A stretch of DNA of 64,000 nucleotides, taken from assembly GCA_016710525.1 (NCBI GenBank), contig JADJVQ010000014.1:62001-126000 (forward strand), given 5' to 3'. This DNA comes from Burkholderiaceae bacterium (lineage in GTDB: Bacteria > Pseudomonadota > Gammaproteobacteria > Burkholderiales > Burkholderiaceae_E). Shown one piece after another: positions 37,368 through 45,473 of this stretch (position 1 is its first letter; every line of letters starts with the position of its first letter). The notes below the pieces were generated by a model. It saw only the letters and a program-made list of their open reading frames with translations. It had not been told where the DNA came from and searched no databases. A program made the position numbers and the translations under genes.

Positions 37368-38360
37368 ATGACCCAGGCTCCCAGCACCCGATGGCAGGAG
37401 CGCATTGCGCCCGACGAACAGGTCCGTTATGAGCAGGCGGCGCAGCAGATCGTCGCGATCCAGCGCCAGCGGTCCGAGCGCTTCGGCACGGGCCGCGCGC
37501 TGCATCGCAAGGGGATCACGGCCGCGCACGGCGAACTCACGGTCGCCGCCGGCCTGCCCCCGCACGCCGCGCACGGCCTGTTCGCACAACCCGGCCGGCA
37601 CGAGGTCTGGCTGCGCCTGTCCAACGGCGGCATGGACCGTGCCGCAGACCGAAAACCCGACATCCGCGGATTCTCGCTGCGGGTCTTCGGCGTGTCGGGC
37701 GATTCGGCGCTGGGCAATGGTCCCGCGAAGTCCCAGGACTTCACGCTGATCAACCAGGATGCGTTCTCGACCAGCGGCAGTGCCGAATTCATCGAGTTCG
37801 TGGTCGCGGCATCGCAGGGCGGCACCGCGCTGCTGAAGTTTCTCGTCCGCCGCTATGGCGTACTGGGTGCTGTCGGCCAGGTGCGCAAGGCACTGCGCAC
37901 TTTCGGCAAGCCGTTCGGCGGCTTCGCCATCGAGCCCTTCAACAGCGTGCTGCCGATGGCCTGCGGACCCTATGCGGTGCGAGTGCGCGTGACGCCGGAT
38001 CCGGCCAATGGCGCACCGTCGGCCGGCGCGCCGGGCGACTGGAACACCGACTTCAGCAACCGTCTCGCCCAGCGCCCCCTGGCCTGGGACATGGCGCTGC
38101 AGTTCTTCACCGAAGAAGCCGTCACGCCGATCGAAGATGCTTCGGTCGCCTGGCCCACGCCCTGGCTGACCGTCGCCAGGCTGACATTGCCCGCGCAGGA
38201 CACCGGATCGGCCGCGGGAGCCGCCCTGTCGGAGCAGGTCGAAGGCTCGGTGTTCGATCCGTGGCAGGCCCTGGCCGAACACCGGCCGCTGGGCGACGTG
38301 CAACGGGCCCGCAAGGTCGTCTATTTCGCCAGCCAGAAGGCGCGCGGCGCGGCTTCCTGA
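37368..38360 (+). CDS. Catalase-related heme protein (SrpA-like)
   Basis: Small catalase-superfamily protein, 330 aa against about 480 or more for true catalases. The distal His is visible at residue 46 in ALHRKGITAAHGEL, and the core PDIRGFSLRVFGV and FTLINQDAFST correspond to the catalase heme pocket. No signal peptide is present. Such mini-catalases act as peroxidases or have other heme chemistry rather than strong catalase activity. It stands alone, upstream of a TetR gene on the same strand. Confidence 0.85.
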   Translation: MTQAPSTRWQERIAPDEQVRYEQAAQQIVAIQRQRSERFGTGRALHRKGITAAHGELTVAAGLPPHAAHGLFAQPGRHEVWLRLSNGGMDRAADRKPDIRGFSLRVFGVSGDSALGNGPAKSQDFTLINQDAFSTSGSAEFIEFVVAASQGGTALLKFLVRRYGVLGAVGQVRKALRTFGKPFGGFAIEPFNSVLPMACGPYAVRVRVTPDPANGAPSAGAPGDWNTDFSNRLAQRPLAWDMALQFFTEEAVTPIEDASVAWPTPWLTVARLTLPAQDTGSAAGAALSEQVEGSVFDPWQALAEHRPLGDVQRARKVVYFASQKARGAAS

Positions 38361-38518
38361 GCGGGCGGCGAGGCCGCCGCGATCGCCTTTGTGCCGCGGT
38401 TCCGCGAGCGCCCGCTGAGGACCGAAGACGCGGCCGAAGACACCCGGTCCTTCATCGGATGCCGGGCCGCGGTATTCAAGGGCCGATGGCACAGGTGGCC
38501 AGCCGGTTGCCGCCCTCG

Positions 38519-38538
38519 CGATAAGATCCGACTTATCG
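38519..38538. promoter_or_regulatory. Palindromic operator in front of the TetR gene
   Basis: Perfect 7-bp inverted repeat CGATAAG (38519-38525) and CTTATCG (38532-38538) with a 6-base spacer, ending 21 bases before the GTG start of the TetR gene. Length and position fit autoregulation by the encoded TetR dimer. The core is AT-rich compared with its surroundings. Confidence 0.6.
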
Positions 38539-38559
38539 ACAGTCAGGCTGGGAGTTGGA

Positions 38560-39141
38560 GTGGGTCATTCGCAGGTTGAAAAGGCGCGAAGCCGCGAACG
38601 GATCCTGACCGAAGCGGCCGCGCGGATTCGCGACGGGGGCTTCGAGTCGATCGGCGTCGCCAGCCTGATGAAGAGCGTCAACCTCACGCATGGCGGGTTC
38701 TACGGCCATTTCGCCTCCCGCTCCGAGCTGCTGGCGCTGGCGCTCGAGCGCGCGCTGGCCGACGGCGAAGCGAACGCCCGGGCTGCCGCCGGCCCCGGTC
38801 GCGCGCGCAGCTTTGCCGCGATCGTGCGCAGCTACCTGAGCCGCACTCATCGAGACGCCCCCAAGACCGGCTGCGCCATCGCCTCGCTGGCCGCCGATGC
38901 GGGGCGCGCCGACATCGACGCGCGCACGGTCATGGCGTCGCATATCGAAACCTTCTTCGCAACTGTCGCCACCGCGAGCGGGTCGGACGACGACCAGGAC
39001 GCGATGGTGGCCGTCAGCGCCATGGTCGGGGCTCTGATGCTCTCGCGCGTGCTGCCCGATGCCAGACGCTCCGACGCCCTGCTCAGGGCAGTGCGCGATC
39101 ATCTGATCCAGAACCAGACCGGCTCGACCGAACAGGGCTGA
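38560..39141 (+). CDS. TetR-family regulator
   Basis: Regulator of 193 aa beginning with GTG at 38560; the next Met is inside the helix-turn-helix, so GTG is needed. The helix-turn-helix is at residues about 32-51 (IGVASLMKSVNLTHGGFYGHF), with the G-GFYGHF variant typical of the group near NemR/AcrR-like proteins that sense electrophiles; the C-terminal domain has a Cys in PKTGCAIASLAAD, a plausible sensor residue. A palindromic operator precedes it. Confidence 0.9.
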   Translation: MGHSQVEKARSRERILTEAAARIRDGGFESIGVASLMKSVNLTHGGFYGHFASRSELLALALERALADGEANARAAAGPGRARSFAAIVRSYLSRTHRDAPKTGCAIASLAADAGRADIDARTVMASHIETFFATVATASGSDDDQDAMVAVSAMVGALMLSRVLPDARRSDALLRAVRDHLIQNQTGSTEQG

Positions 39142-39189
39142 CACCCGCCCGGGCGCCGATCGGCGCCCGCAGACTCCATTGGACACGAC

Positions 39190-40218
39190 ATGAAAGACCG
39201 ATCGAACCCGACGAACCCGACGAACCCGCGCCGCACGACCTTGCGGCCACTGATGCGCGCCTGCGCCGCGCTGGCGGCTTCGGCGTTCGCCGGGCTGTGC
39301 TCGCCCGCCTTCGCGGCCTTTCCCGAGAAGCCGATCACGCTGGTGATTCCGTACACGCCTGGCGGTGCGGCCGACGTGGTCGGACGCATCATCGCGCGCC
39401 ACCTGGTCCTTCACCTTCCCGGCAGTTCGGTCGTGGTGGAGAACAAGCCTGGCGCCGGCACGGTGCTGGCCGCCACCGCGGTGGCGCAGGCGCGCCCCGA
39501 CGGCTACACGCTGTTCTACTCGGGCAATACCACCTACACGATGAACCCGGCCCTGCGCGCGCGGATCGGCTTCGATCCGATCAGGAGCTACGAGCCGATC
39601 GGCATGATCGGCACCGTGCCGCTGGCCATCGTCGCGCATCCGTCAGCGCCGGCCGACACCCTGGCCAAGCTGATCGCGCTGGCCAAACAGAAGCCCGGAC
39701 AGATGACGATGGCCTCGTTCGGGGCCGGCACCTCATCGCACTTCGTCGGCGAACTGTTCAAGGCGCAGTCCGGCATCTCGATGGTGCACGTGCCGTACAA
39801 GGGCAGCGCCCCGATGATGCAGGACCTGATCGGCGGCCAGATTCCCTTCGCGGTCGACACGACCCTGGCCGCCGGGCCGCAGGCGCAGGCCGGGCGGATC
39901 AAGGTGCTCGCGGTGTCCTCGCCCAAGCGGGCCATCAATCTGCCCGACGTGCCGACACTGGCCGAATCGGGGCTGCCCGGATTCGACCTGACCGCCTGGG
40001 GCGCCCTGGTGGCCCCGCGCGGCCTGCCCGCCGACGTGCGCGGCGCGCTGGTCAAGTCGCTGGCCGCGGCGATGGCCACACCGGCCATGCGCGAAGACCT
40101 GCGCCGGGTCGGGATCGAGGTGCTCGACGAGCCGCCATCGGCCTACGAAGCCCGCGTCAATCGTGAACTGCCGGCGATGCGCGCGCTGGTCAGCCGCGCC
40201 GGCATGTCGGCCGACTGA
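39190..40218 (+). CDS. Bug-family (TctC) tripartite tricarboxylate receptor
   Basis: Periplasmic receptor, 342 aa. The N-terminus carries an unusual short Asn-Pro-Thr repeat before a classical signal peptide (cleavage near SPAFA-AFP). Family segments: FPEKPITLVIPYTPGGAAD, AQARPDGYTLFYSG, VHVPYKGSAPMMQDLIGGQ. It begins 48 bases after the TetR stop and is followed after 14 bases by an amidase, so the three genes may form a unit for uptake and hydrolysis of an amide. Confidence 0.92.
   Translation: MKDRSNPTNPTNPRRTTLRPLMRACAALAASAFAGLCSPAFAAFPEKPITLVIPYTPGGAADVVGRIIARHLVLHLPGSSVVVENKPGAGTVLAATAVAQARPDGYTLFYSGNTTYTMNPALRARIGFDPIRSYEPIGMIGTVPLAIVAHPSAPADTLAKLIALAKQKPGQMTMASFGAGTSSHFVGELFKAQSGISMVHVPYKGSAPMMQDLIGGQIPFAVDTTLAAGPQAQAGRIKVLAVSSPKRAINLPDVPTLAESGLPGFDLTAWGALVAPRGLPADVRGALVKSLAAAMATPAMREDLRRVGIEVLDEPPSAYEARVNRELPAMRALVSRAGMSAD
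39204..39230 (+). repeat. Three tandem 9-base units at the start of the Bug gene
   Basis: GAACCCGAC, GAACCCGAC and GAACCCGCG follow one another, encoding an Asn-Pro-Thr repeat just before the signal peptide. In-frame slippage product by appearance. Confidence 0.8.
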
Positions 40219-40232
40219 AAGTTGGCCCCGAC

Positions 40233-41756
40233 ATGACCCACGACGAGCTCCTGAAACTGCCCGCGCGCCGCCTGCGCGCCCTGATCGGCGCGCGCCGGCT
40301 CTCGCCGGTCGAACTGATGGATGCCTGCATCTCGCGCATCGAGGCGATCAACCCGGCGGTCAACGCGATCGCCGCGACCGACTTCGAGCGGGCGCGCGCC
40401 AGCGCCGTGCACGCCGAACGCCAGGTGATGCGCGGTGGCCCCCTGCCCCCGCTGCACGGCCTGCCGCTGGGGGTCAAGGACCTGCAGGACACCGAAGGCC
40501 TGCTCTCGACCAGCGGCAACATCGCCCTGCGAAACCATGTGCCGAAAGCCGACAACAGCCTGGTCGCCCGGCTGCGCGCCGCCGGCGCGATCGTCACCGC
40601 CAAGACCAACGTGCCCGACATGGGCGCGGGCGCCAACACCCGCAACCCGGTGTGGGGCGCCACCGGCAATCCCTTCGACCCGAGCCTGAACGCCGGCGGA
40701 TCGTCGGGCGGATCGGCCGCCGCGCTGGCCACCGGCATGCTCCCGCTGTGCACCGGGTCGGACACCGGCGGATCGCTGCGCATCCCGGCCGCCTTGTGCG
40801 GCGTGGTGGGACTGCGCCCTTCGCCGGGCCTGATCGCCAACCGCAGCCGGCCGCTGGGCTGGTCGGCCATTTCGGTGCTCGGGCCGATGGCGCGCGACGT
40901 GGCCGATACGGCGATGATGCTGGCGGCCTGCGTCGGCCTGGACACCCACGATGCGCTGTCGTACGACTGCGCGGGTTCGAGCCTGTTCCCGCTGCGCGGC
41001 GCCGATCTGTCGGCCTTGCGCATCGGCTTCACCGAAGACTTCGGCAGCTGCGCGGTCGATCCCGGCATCCGGCGGGTGTTCCGCCAGCGGATCGCCGCGA
41101 TCGCGCCCTGGGCGGCCCGCTGCGAGCCGCTCGGCCTGGACATGAGCGAAGCCGACGAAACCTTCGACGTGATCCGCGCCGAGAGCTTCGTCGCGGCCTT
41201 CGCCGAAACCTACCGCAAGGCGCCGGACACGCTCGGCCCCAATGTGCGGGCCAATGTCGAGCTGGCTGCCGAGATCACGCTGGCCGACCGGGCGGCCGCA
41301 CACCTGGCCCAGACCCGGATCGCCCGCCGCTTTGCGCGAGCCTTCGACGACTTCGACCTGATCCTCGCGCCGACCACGCCGCTCAGCCCGTTTCCGTGGA
41401 CCCGGCTGTATGCGGACGAGATCGACGGCCAGCCGATGCGCAACTACTACCAGTGGCTGGCGCTTTGCTACGTGGTGACGCTGTCCACGCATCCGGCGCT
41501 GGCGCTGCCCTGCGGCCGCGACGAGCAAGGCATGCCCTTCGGCCTGCAGGTGATCGCACCCATGCGCGGCGAGGCACGGCTGCTGGCCGGCGCGCTGGCG
41601 CTGGAAGAGGCTTTCGCGGGCGATTCGACGCTGGCCCGGCCGCTGCCCGACCTGGCGGCCCTGCGCGAGGCGCGACCGGAGCTTCGTGCCATCGTCACCC
41701 ATCCGCCCGGCGGACAGGCCGCGGGCGCAGCGGGCGGTACCTTGAGCGCGGTCTAG
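40233..41756 (+). CDS. Amidase (amidase-signature family)
   Basis: Ser-cisSer-Lys amidohydrolase, 507 aa. The triad is visible: K82 in GVKD, S157 in AGGSSGGS and S181 in SDTGGSLRIP. The rest of the amidase fold is complete and ends with GLQVIAPMRGEARLLAGALALEEAF. The gene follows the Bug receptor by 14 bases. Family members cleave simple amides, aryl amides or carbamates; the substrate is not evident, though it is not part of a gatCAB set. Confidence 0.93.
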   Translation: MTHDELLKLPARRLRALIGARRLSPVELMDACISRIEAINPAVNAIAATDFERARASAVHAERQVMRGGPLPPLHGLPLGVKDLQDTEGLLSTSGNIALRNHVPKADNSLVARLRAAGAIVTAKTNVPDMGAGANTRNPVWGATGNPFDPSLNAGGSSGGSAAALATGMLPLCTGSDTGGSLRIPAALCGVVGLRPSPGLIANRSRPLGWSAISVLGPMARDVADTAMMLAACVGLDTHDALSYDCAGSSLFPLRGADLSALRIGFTEDFGSCAVDPGIRRVFRQRIAAIAPWAARCEPLGLDMSEADETFDVIRAESFVAAFAETYRKAPDTLGPNVRANVELAAEITLADRAAAHLAQTRIARRFARAFDDFDLILAPTTPLSPFPWTRLYADEIDGQPMRNYYQWLALCYVVTLSTHPALALPCGRDEQGMPFGLQVIAPMRGEARLLAGALALEEAFAGDSTLARPLPDLAALREARPELRAIVTHPPGGQAAGAAGGTLSAV

Positions 41757-41849
41757 GGGGGTCGTGGTGCGGACCGTGCGCCATCGCGCCGCGACCCAGG
41801 TGTGGGCCCGGCCGACCACGGTCCGCCGGCGACGCGGCCAGTCGACGAT

Positions 41850-42230
41850 TCAGGCGTGTGCGGCGATCCACGCCGCTTCTTCGCCGGGCTCCGGCATGAC
41901 CCGCCCGCCTTCCAGGATCCACGAGGCCGGCGTGGCCGATGTGCGCATCGTGATCTCACCCGGAGCGACCCCCGCGATGGCCGCGACGGCGCCCACGCAG
42001 CGGCTGATCAGCAGCTCGTTGGTCTCACCGGAACGTCCCGCCCGGACGCCGCCATGCAGCGTGAACCGGGTCCCGGCAGCCTGCGGCTTGCGGTCGTGGA
42101 ACTGCACGTGGACGAAGGTGGGCGGCGCCTGGGTGACGTCACAATGGATTGCGGTGATCGCCTGCGCGATGGCGGCGCGCTGCTGATCGTTCAGATCGCC
42201 TTCCGGGCAGGTGCAGCGGTAGAGCGGCAT
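41850..42230 (-). CDS. Tautomerase-superfamily protein
   Basis: Small protein of 126 aa whose mature N-terminus would be Pro1 (MPLYRC), the general base of 4-oxalocrotonate tautomerase-like enzymes. The beta-alpha-beta pattern PLYRCTCPEGDLNDQQRAAIAQAITAIHCDV then TFVHVQFHDRK is clear and the length equals two such units. It lies 69 bases after a second tautomerase-like gene on the same strand and converges on the amidase. Confidence 0.8.
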   Translation of the reverse strand: MPLYRCTCPEGDLNDQQRAAIAQAITAIHCDVTQAPPTFVHVQFHDRKPQAAGTRFTLHGGVRAGRSGETNELLISRCVGAVAAIAGVAPGEITMRTSATPASWILEGGRVMPEPGEEAAWIAAHA

Positions 42231-42299
42231 GGGTGAACTCCTCGCAAGAAGATGGGGAACGGCAAGGCAAAGGGGCCGGCAAGGCCCGGGCGGACCGTG

Positions 42300-42629
42300 T
42301 CAGCCGGGTGCGCGCGGGTCGGCCGCCACCACCATGACATCGTTGTAGGGCGCGCCGGTCGCCTCGCTGAACATCTCGCACACCGCAGCCATCAGGGCCA
42401 CCCGGGTCTGCTGCGGGGTGCCGGCCGGCACGCTGCCCAGCACCATCGAGGCCTGCGACGGCTTGCCGCCGGTGAACCACAGTCCGGGCTTGACTTCGGT
42501 GAACTCGACGACGATGGCGTCGGGCGCGAGGCCGAACATCTGGCCGTGGATGCGCGCCAGTCCCTGGCGGACCTGTTCGCGGGCGGACTGCGCAATCGCG
42601 CCGTTGACGAGGCACTTGTAAAGGATCAT
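42300..42629 (-). CDS. Tautomerase-like protein lacking Pro1
   Basis: 109 aa, related in layout to its downstream neighbour (MILYKC against MPLYRC; EVRQGLARIHGQMFG, IVVEFTEVKPG), but residue 2 is Ile and not the catalytic Pro. Two beta-alpha-beta units can be followed (second starts ASMVLGSVPAGTPQQTRVALM). It could be the non-catalytic partner of a hetero-oligomer with the adjacent Pro1 protein; that is inference. Confidence 0.75.
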   Translation of the reverse strand: MILYKCLVNGAIAQSAREQVRQGLARIHGQMFGLAPDAIVVEFTEVKPGLWFTGGKPSQASMVLGSVPAGTPQQTRVALMAAVCEMFSEATGAPYNDVMVVAADPRAPG

Positions 42630-42769
42630 GGGGCACTCCGGATCGACCGATGATCATCGGCGTCGGGGCCCGACGGGTCAAGCACCCTCGGCACGCCAAC
42701 CCGCGCCGCAGGCCCGGATCGGAATGACGGGAAGGTATCCTTCCCCACATCGTTCCGGAGCATCGAGTC

Positions 42770-43984
42770 ATGGATACACCCGTCACCGGCCCGCTGGCCG
42801 GCCTCAAAGTCGTCGAACTGGGCCAGCTGATCGCCGGCCCTTTCGCCGCCAAGACACTGGCCGACTTCGGCGCCGACATCATCAAGATCGAGCCGCCGGG
42901 CGCCGGCGACCCGTTGCGCCAGTGGCGCCTGATCAAGGACGGCACCTCGGTCTGGTGGCAGGTTCAGTCGCGCAACAAGCGCTCCGTGGCGCTGGACCTG
43001 CGCGATCCGCAGGCCCAGGACATCGTGCGGCGGCTGGCCGCCGATGCCGATGTGCTGATCGAGAACTTCCGTCCCGGCGCCATGGAAGGCTGGGGCCTCG
43101 GTCCCGAAGCGCTGCTCCGGCTGAATCCGCGACTGATCATGCTGCGCGTCAGCGGCTACGGCCAGACCGGACCCTACCGCGACAAGCCGGGCTTCGGGGT
43201 GGTGGCCGAGGCGATGGGCGGACTGCGCCATCTCACCGCGGAACCCGGGCGCGTGCCGGTGCGGGTGGGCGTGAGCCTCGGCGACACCCTGGCCTCGCTG
43301 CACGGGGTGATCGGCATCCTGATGGCCCTGCACGAGCGCCAGCGCTCCGGCCAGGGCCAGGTGATCGATGTGGCGCTGTACGAGGCGGTGTTCAACTGCA
43401 TGGAAAGCCTGCTGCCCGAATACAGCGCGTTCGGCGCCGTGCGCGAGCCCGCCGGCAGCGCGCTGCCCGGCATCGCGCCCAGCAACGCCTATCGCTGCGC
43501 CGATGGCGGCTACGCGCTGATCGCGGGCAATGGCGACAGCATCTTCAAGCGGCTGATGACCGCCATCGGCCGCGACGACCTAGGCGGCGATCCCGCCCTG
43601 GCCGACAACAGTGGCCGGGTCGCCCGTGTCGCCGAGATCGACGCCGCGATCGGCGCCTGGGCCACGCAGCGCAGCGTGACCGAGGTGCTGGCGGCACTCG
43701 ATGCGGCCGCCGTGCCGGCCGGGCGCATCTACTCGGTCGCCGACATCGCGGCCGACCCGCACTACCAGGCTCGTGGCATGATCGAAACCGTGCGCATGCC
43801 GGACGGCAGCGCACTGTCGGTCCCCGGCATCGTGCCCAAGCTGTCGCGCACACCTGGCAGCCACCGCCGCAATGCGCCGGCACTGGGCCAGGACACCGAC
43901 GCCGTGCTGGGCGAGATCGGCCTCACGCCCGCGCAGATCCAAGCCCTGAAAGACAAGGGCATCATCGCCGCCCCCTTCGAGTGA
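42770..43984 (+). CDS. Family III (CaiB/BaiF) CoA-transferase
   Basis: CoA-transferase, 404 aa. N-terminus GLKVVELGQLIAGPFAAKTLADFGADIIKIEPP, RNKRSVALDLRDP and GQVIDVALYEAVFNCMES with the catalytic Asp are typical. Its stop overlaps a possible GTG start of the HMG-CoA lyase-like gene, so transferase and lyase are probably used in sequence: CoA activation of an acid, then retro-Claisen cleavage. Confidence 0.93.
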   Translation: MDTPVTGPLAGLKVVELGQLIAGPFAAKTLADFGADIIKIEPPGAGDPLRQWRLIKDGTSVWWQVQSRNKRSVALDLRDPQAQDIVRRLAADADVLIENFRPGAMEGWGLGPEALLRLNPRLIMLRVSGYGQTGPYRDKPGFGVVAEAMGGLRHLTAEPGRVPVRVGVSLGDTLASLHGVIGILMALHERQRSGQGQVIDVALYEAVFNCMESLLPEYSAFGAVREPAGSALPGIAPSNAYRCADGGYALIAGNGDSIFKRLMTAIGRDDLGGDPALADNSGRVARVAEIDAAIGAWATQRSVTEVLAALDAAAVPAGRIYSVADIAADPHYQARGMIETVRMPDGSALSVPGIVPKLSRTPGSHRRNAPALGQDTDAVLGEIGLTPAQIQALKDKGIIAAPFE

Positions 43985-43992
43985 GCACCTCC

Positions 43993-44943
43993 ATGACACG
44001 CCTGTATTTCAATGAAGTCTCGACCCGCGACGGCTTCCAGATCGAACCCGAGTTCATCCCGACCGACGTCAAGGTCGAGCTGATCGACGAGCTGAGCCTG
44101 TGCGGCTACGCCAAGATCGAGGTCACCTCGTTCACCTCGCCCAAGGCGATCCCGATGCTGCGCGATGCGGAGATCGTGATGGGCCGCATCCGGCGCGTGC
44201 CCGGCGTCGAATACACGGTGCTGGTGCCCAACCTGCGCGGCGCCGAACGCGCGCTCGAATCCCGGGCCGACGAACTCAACCTGGTGATGTCGACCTCCGA
44301 AACCCACAACCTGGCCAACCTGCGCATGCCGCGCGAGCACAGCGTGGCCGCGCTGACGGATGTGATCCGCCATGTCGCCGGGCGCACGCCGATCAACATC
44401 TCGCTGTCCACCGCCTTCGGCTGCCCGATGGAGGGCGATGTGCCCCAGGACACGGTGCTGGGCTACGCGCGGCGCTTTGCCGAACTGGGTGTGCGCGGCC
44501 TGACCATCTGCGACACCACCGGCATGGCCAATCCGGCCCAGGTCAGCCGCATGACCGACGCGCTGGTCAAGGAGTTCGGCGGCCTGCAGCTCACCATGCA
44601 CTTCCACAATACGCGCGGCATGGGCCTGGCCAACGTGCTGGCCGCCCTGCAGGGCGGCATCGTGCGCTTCGACGGCTCGCTGGGCGGGCTGGGCGGCTGC
44701 CCGTACGCGCCTGGCGCCAGCGGCAACATCAGCAGCGAAGACGCCATCCACATGCTGGCCACGATGGGCTACGACACCGGCATGAACCTCGAACGTCTGC
44801 TCGCGGCCGCGCGCCGCATGGCCGGCATCGTCGGCCACGAGGTGCCGGGCCAGGTGGCCAAGGCCGGTCCCAGCGAACGCCTGTATCCGGCGCCCGACTA
44901 CGTGGCCGACCTGCGTGCGCAGTTCGCCAAGGCGGCTTCATGA
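43993..44943 (+). CDS. Hydroxymethylglutaryl-CoA lyase-like enzyme
   Basis: HMGL/DRE-TIM aldolase fold, 316 aa from ATG 43993; a GTG at 43981 that overlaps the CoA-transferase stop is the alternative start (320 aa). Catalytic and metal residues are visible: Arg-Asp in STRDGFQIE, the His pair in HFHNTRG and the active-site Cys loop GGCPYAPGASGN. It splits a 3-hydroxy-3-methyl acyl-CoA such as HMG-CoA or citramalyl-type CoA into acetyl-CoA and a keto product. It overlaps creA by four bases. Confidence 0.92.
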   Translation: MTRLYFNEVSTRDGFQIEPEFIPTDVKVELIDELSLCGYAKIEVTSFTSPKAIPMLRDAEIVMGRIRRVPGVEYTVLVPNLRGAERALESRADELNLVMSTSETHNLANLRMPREHSVAALTDVIRHVAGRTPINISLSTAFGCPMEGDVPQDTVLGYARRFAELGVRGLTICDTTGMANPAQVSRMTDALVKEFGGLQLTMHFHNTRGMGLANVLAALQGGIVRFDGSLGGLGGCPYAPGASGNISSEDAIHMLATMGYDTGMNLERLLAAARRMAGIVGHEVPGQVAKAGPSERLYPAPDYVADLRAQFAKAAS

Positions 44944-45407
44944 AGCGGCTGTTCGCGCTGTGCGCGGTGCTGGCGGCGATCGGCTGCGCGCGCGCCGATT
45001 CGGTCGGCGAGGTCGACACCGTCTTCAAGTTCATCGGCCCGGACCACAAGATCGTCGTCGATGCGCATGACGATCCCAAGGTCAGTGGCGTGACCTGTTA
45101 CGTGTCGCGCGCCAAGACCGGCGGCATCAAGGGCGCGCTGGGCCTGGCCGAGGACAAGTCCGAAGCCTCGATCGCCTGCCGCCAGGTCGGCCCGATCTCG
45201 TTCTCCGGACCGCTGCCCATGCAGGAGGAGATGTTCAGCGACCGGATCTCGCTGGTCTTCAAGCGCATCCGGGTGGTGCGCATGGTGGACAAGAAGCGCA
45301 ATACGCTCGTCTACCTGACTTACTCCGACCGCGTCATCGAAGGCTCGCCGCAGAACAGCGTGACTGCGGTGCCGGTGGACCGGGCCACGGTCATTCCGGT
45401 GAAGTGA
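44940..45407 (+). CDS. creA: CreA-family periplasmic protein
   Basis: 155 aa with a signal peptide (MKRLFALCAVLAAIGCARA-DS) and the conserved CreA body: VDTVFKFIGPDHKIVVDAHDDPKV, GVTCYVSRAKTGGIKGALGLAED and CRQVGPI. The two Cys (in TCYVSRA and IACRQ) are probably paired. Widespread in proteobacteria, function unknown. It is coupled to the lyase gene by an ATGA overlap, although no functional link is obvious. Confidence 0.92.
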   Translation: MKRLFALCAVLAAIGCARADSVGEVDTVFKFIGPDHKIVVDAHDDPKVSGVTCYVSRAKTGGIKGALGLAEDKSEASIACRQVGPISFSGPLPMQEEMFSDRISLVFKRIRVVRMVDKKRNTLVYLTYSDRVIEGSPQNSVTAVPVDRATVIPVK

Positions 45408-45473
45408 TCGGGCGAAGTTTCGGCTGACCGGCCGGGGCGGCCGCGCCGGCGGCGGCCCCGTCGAGCCGCGCGC

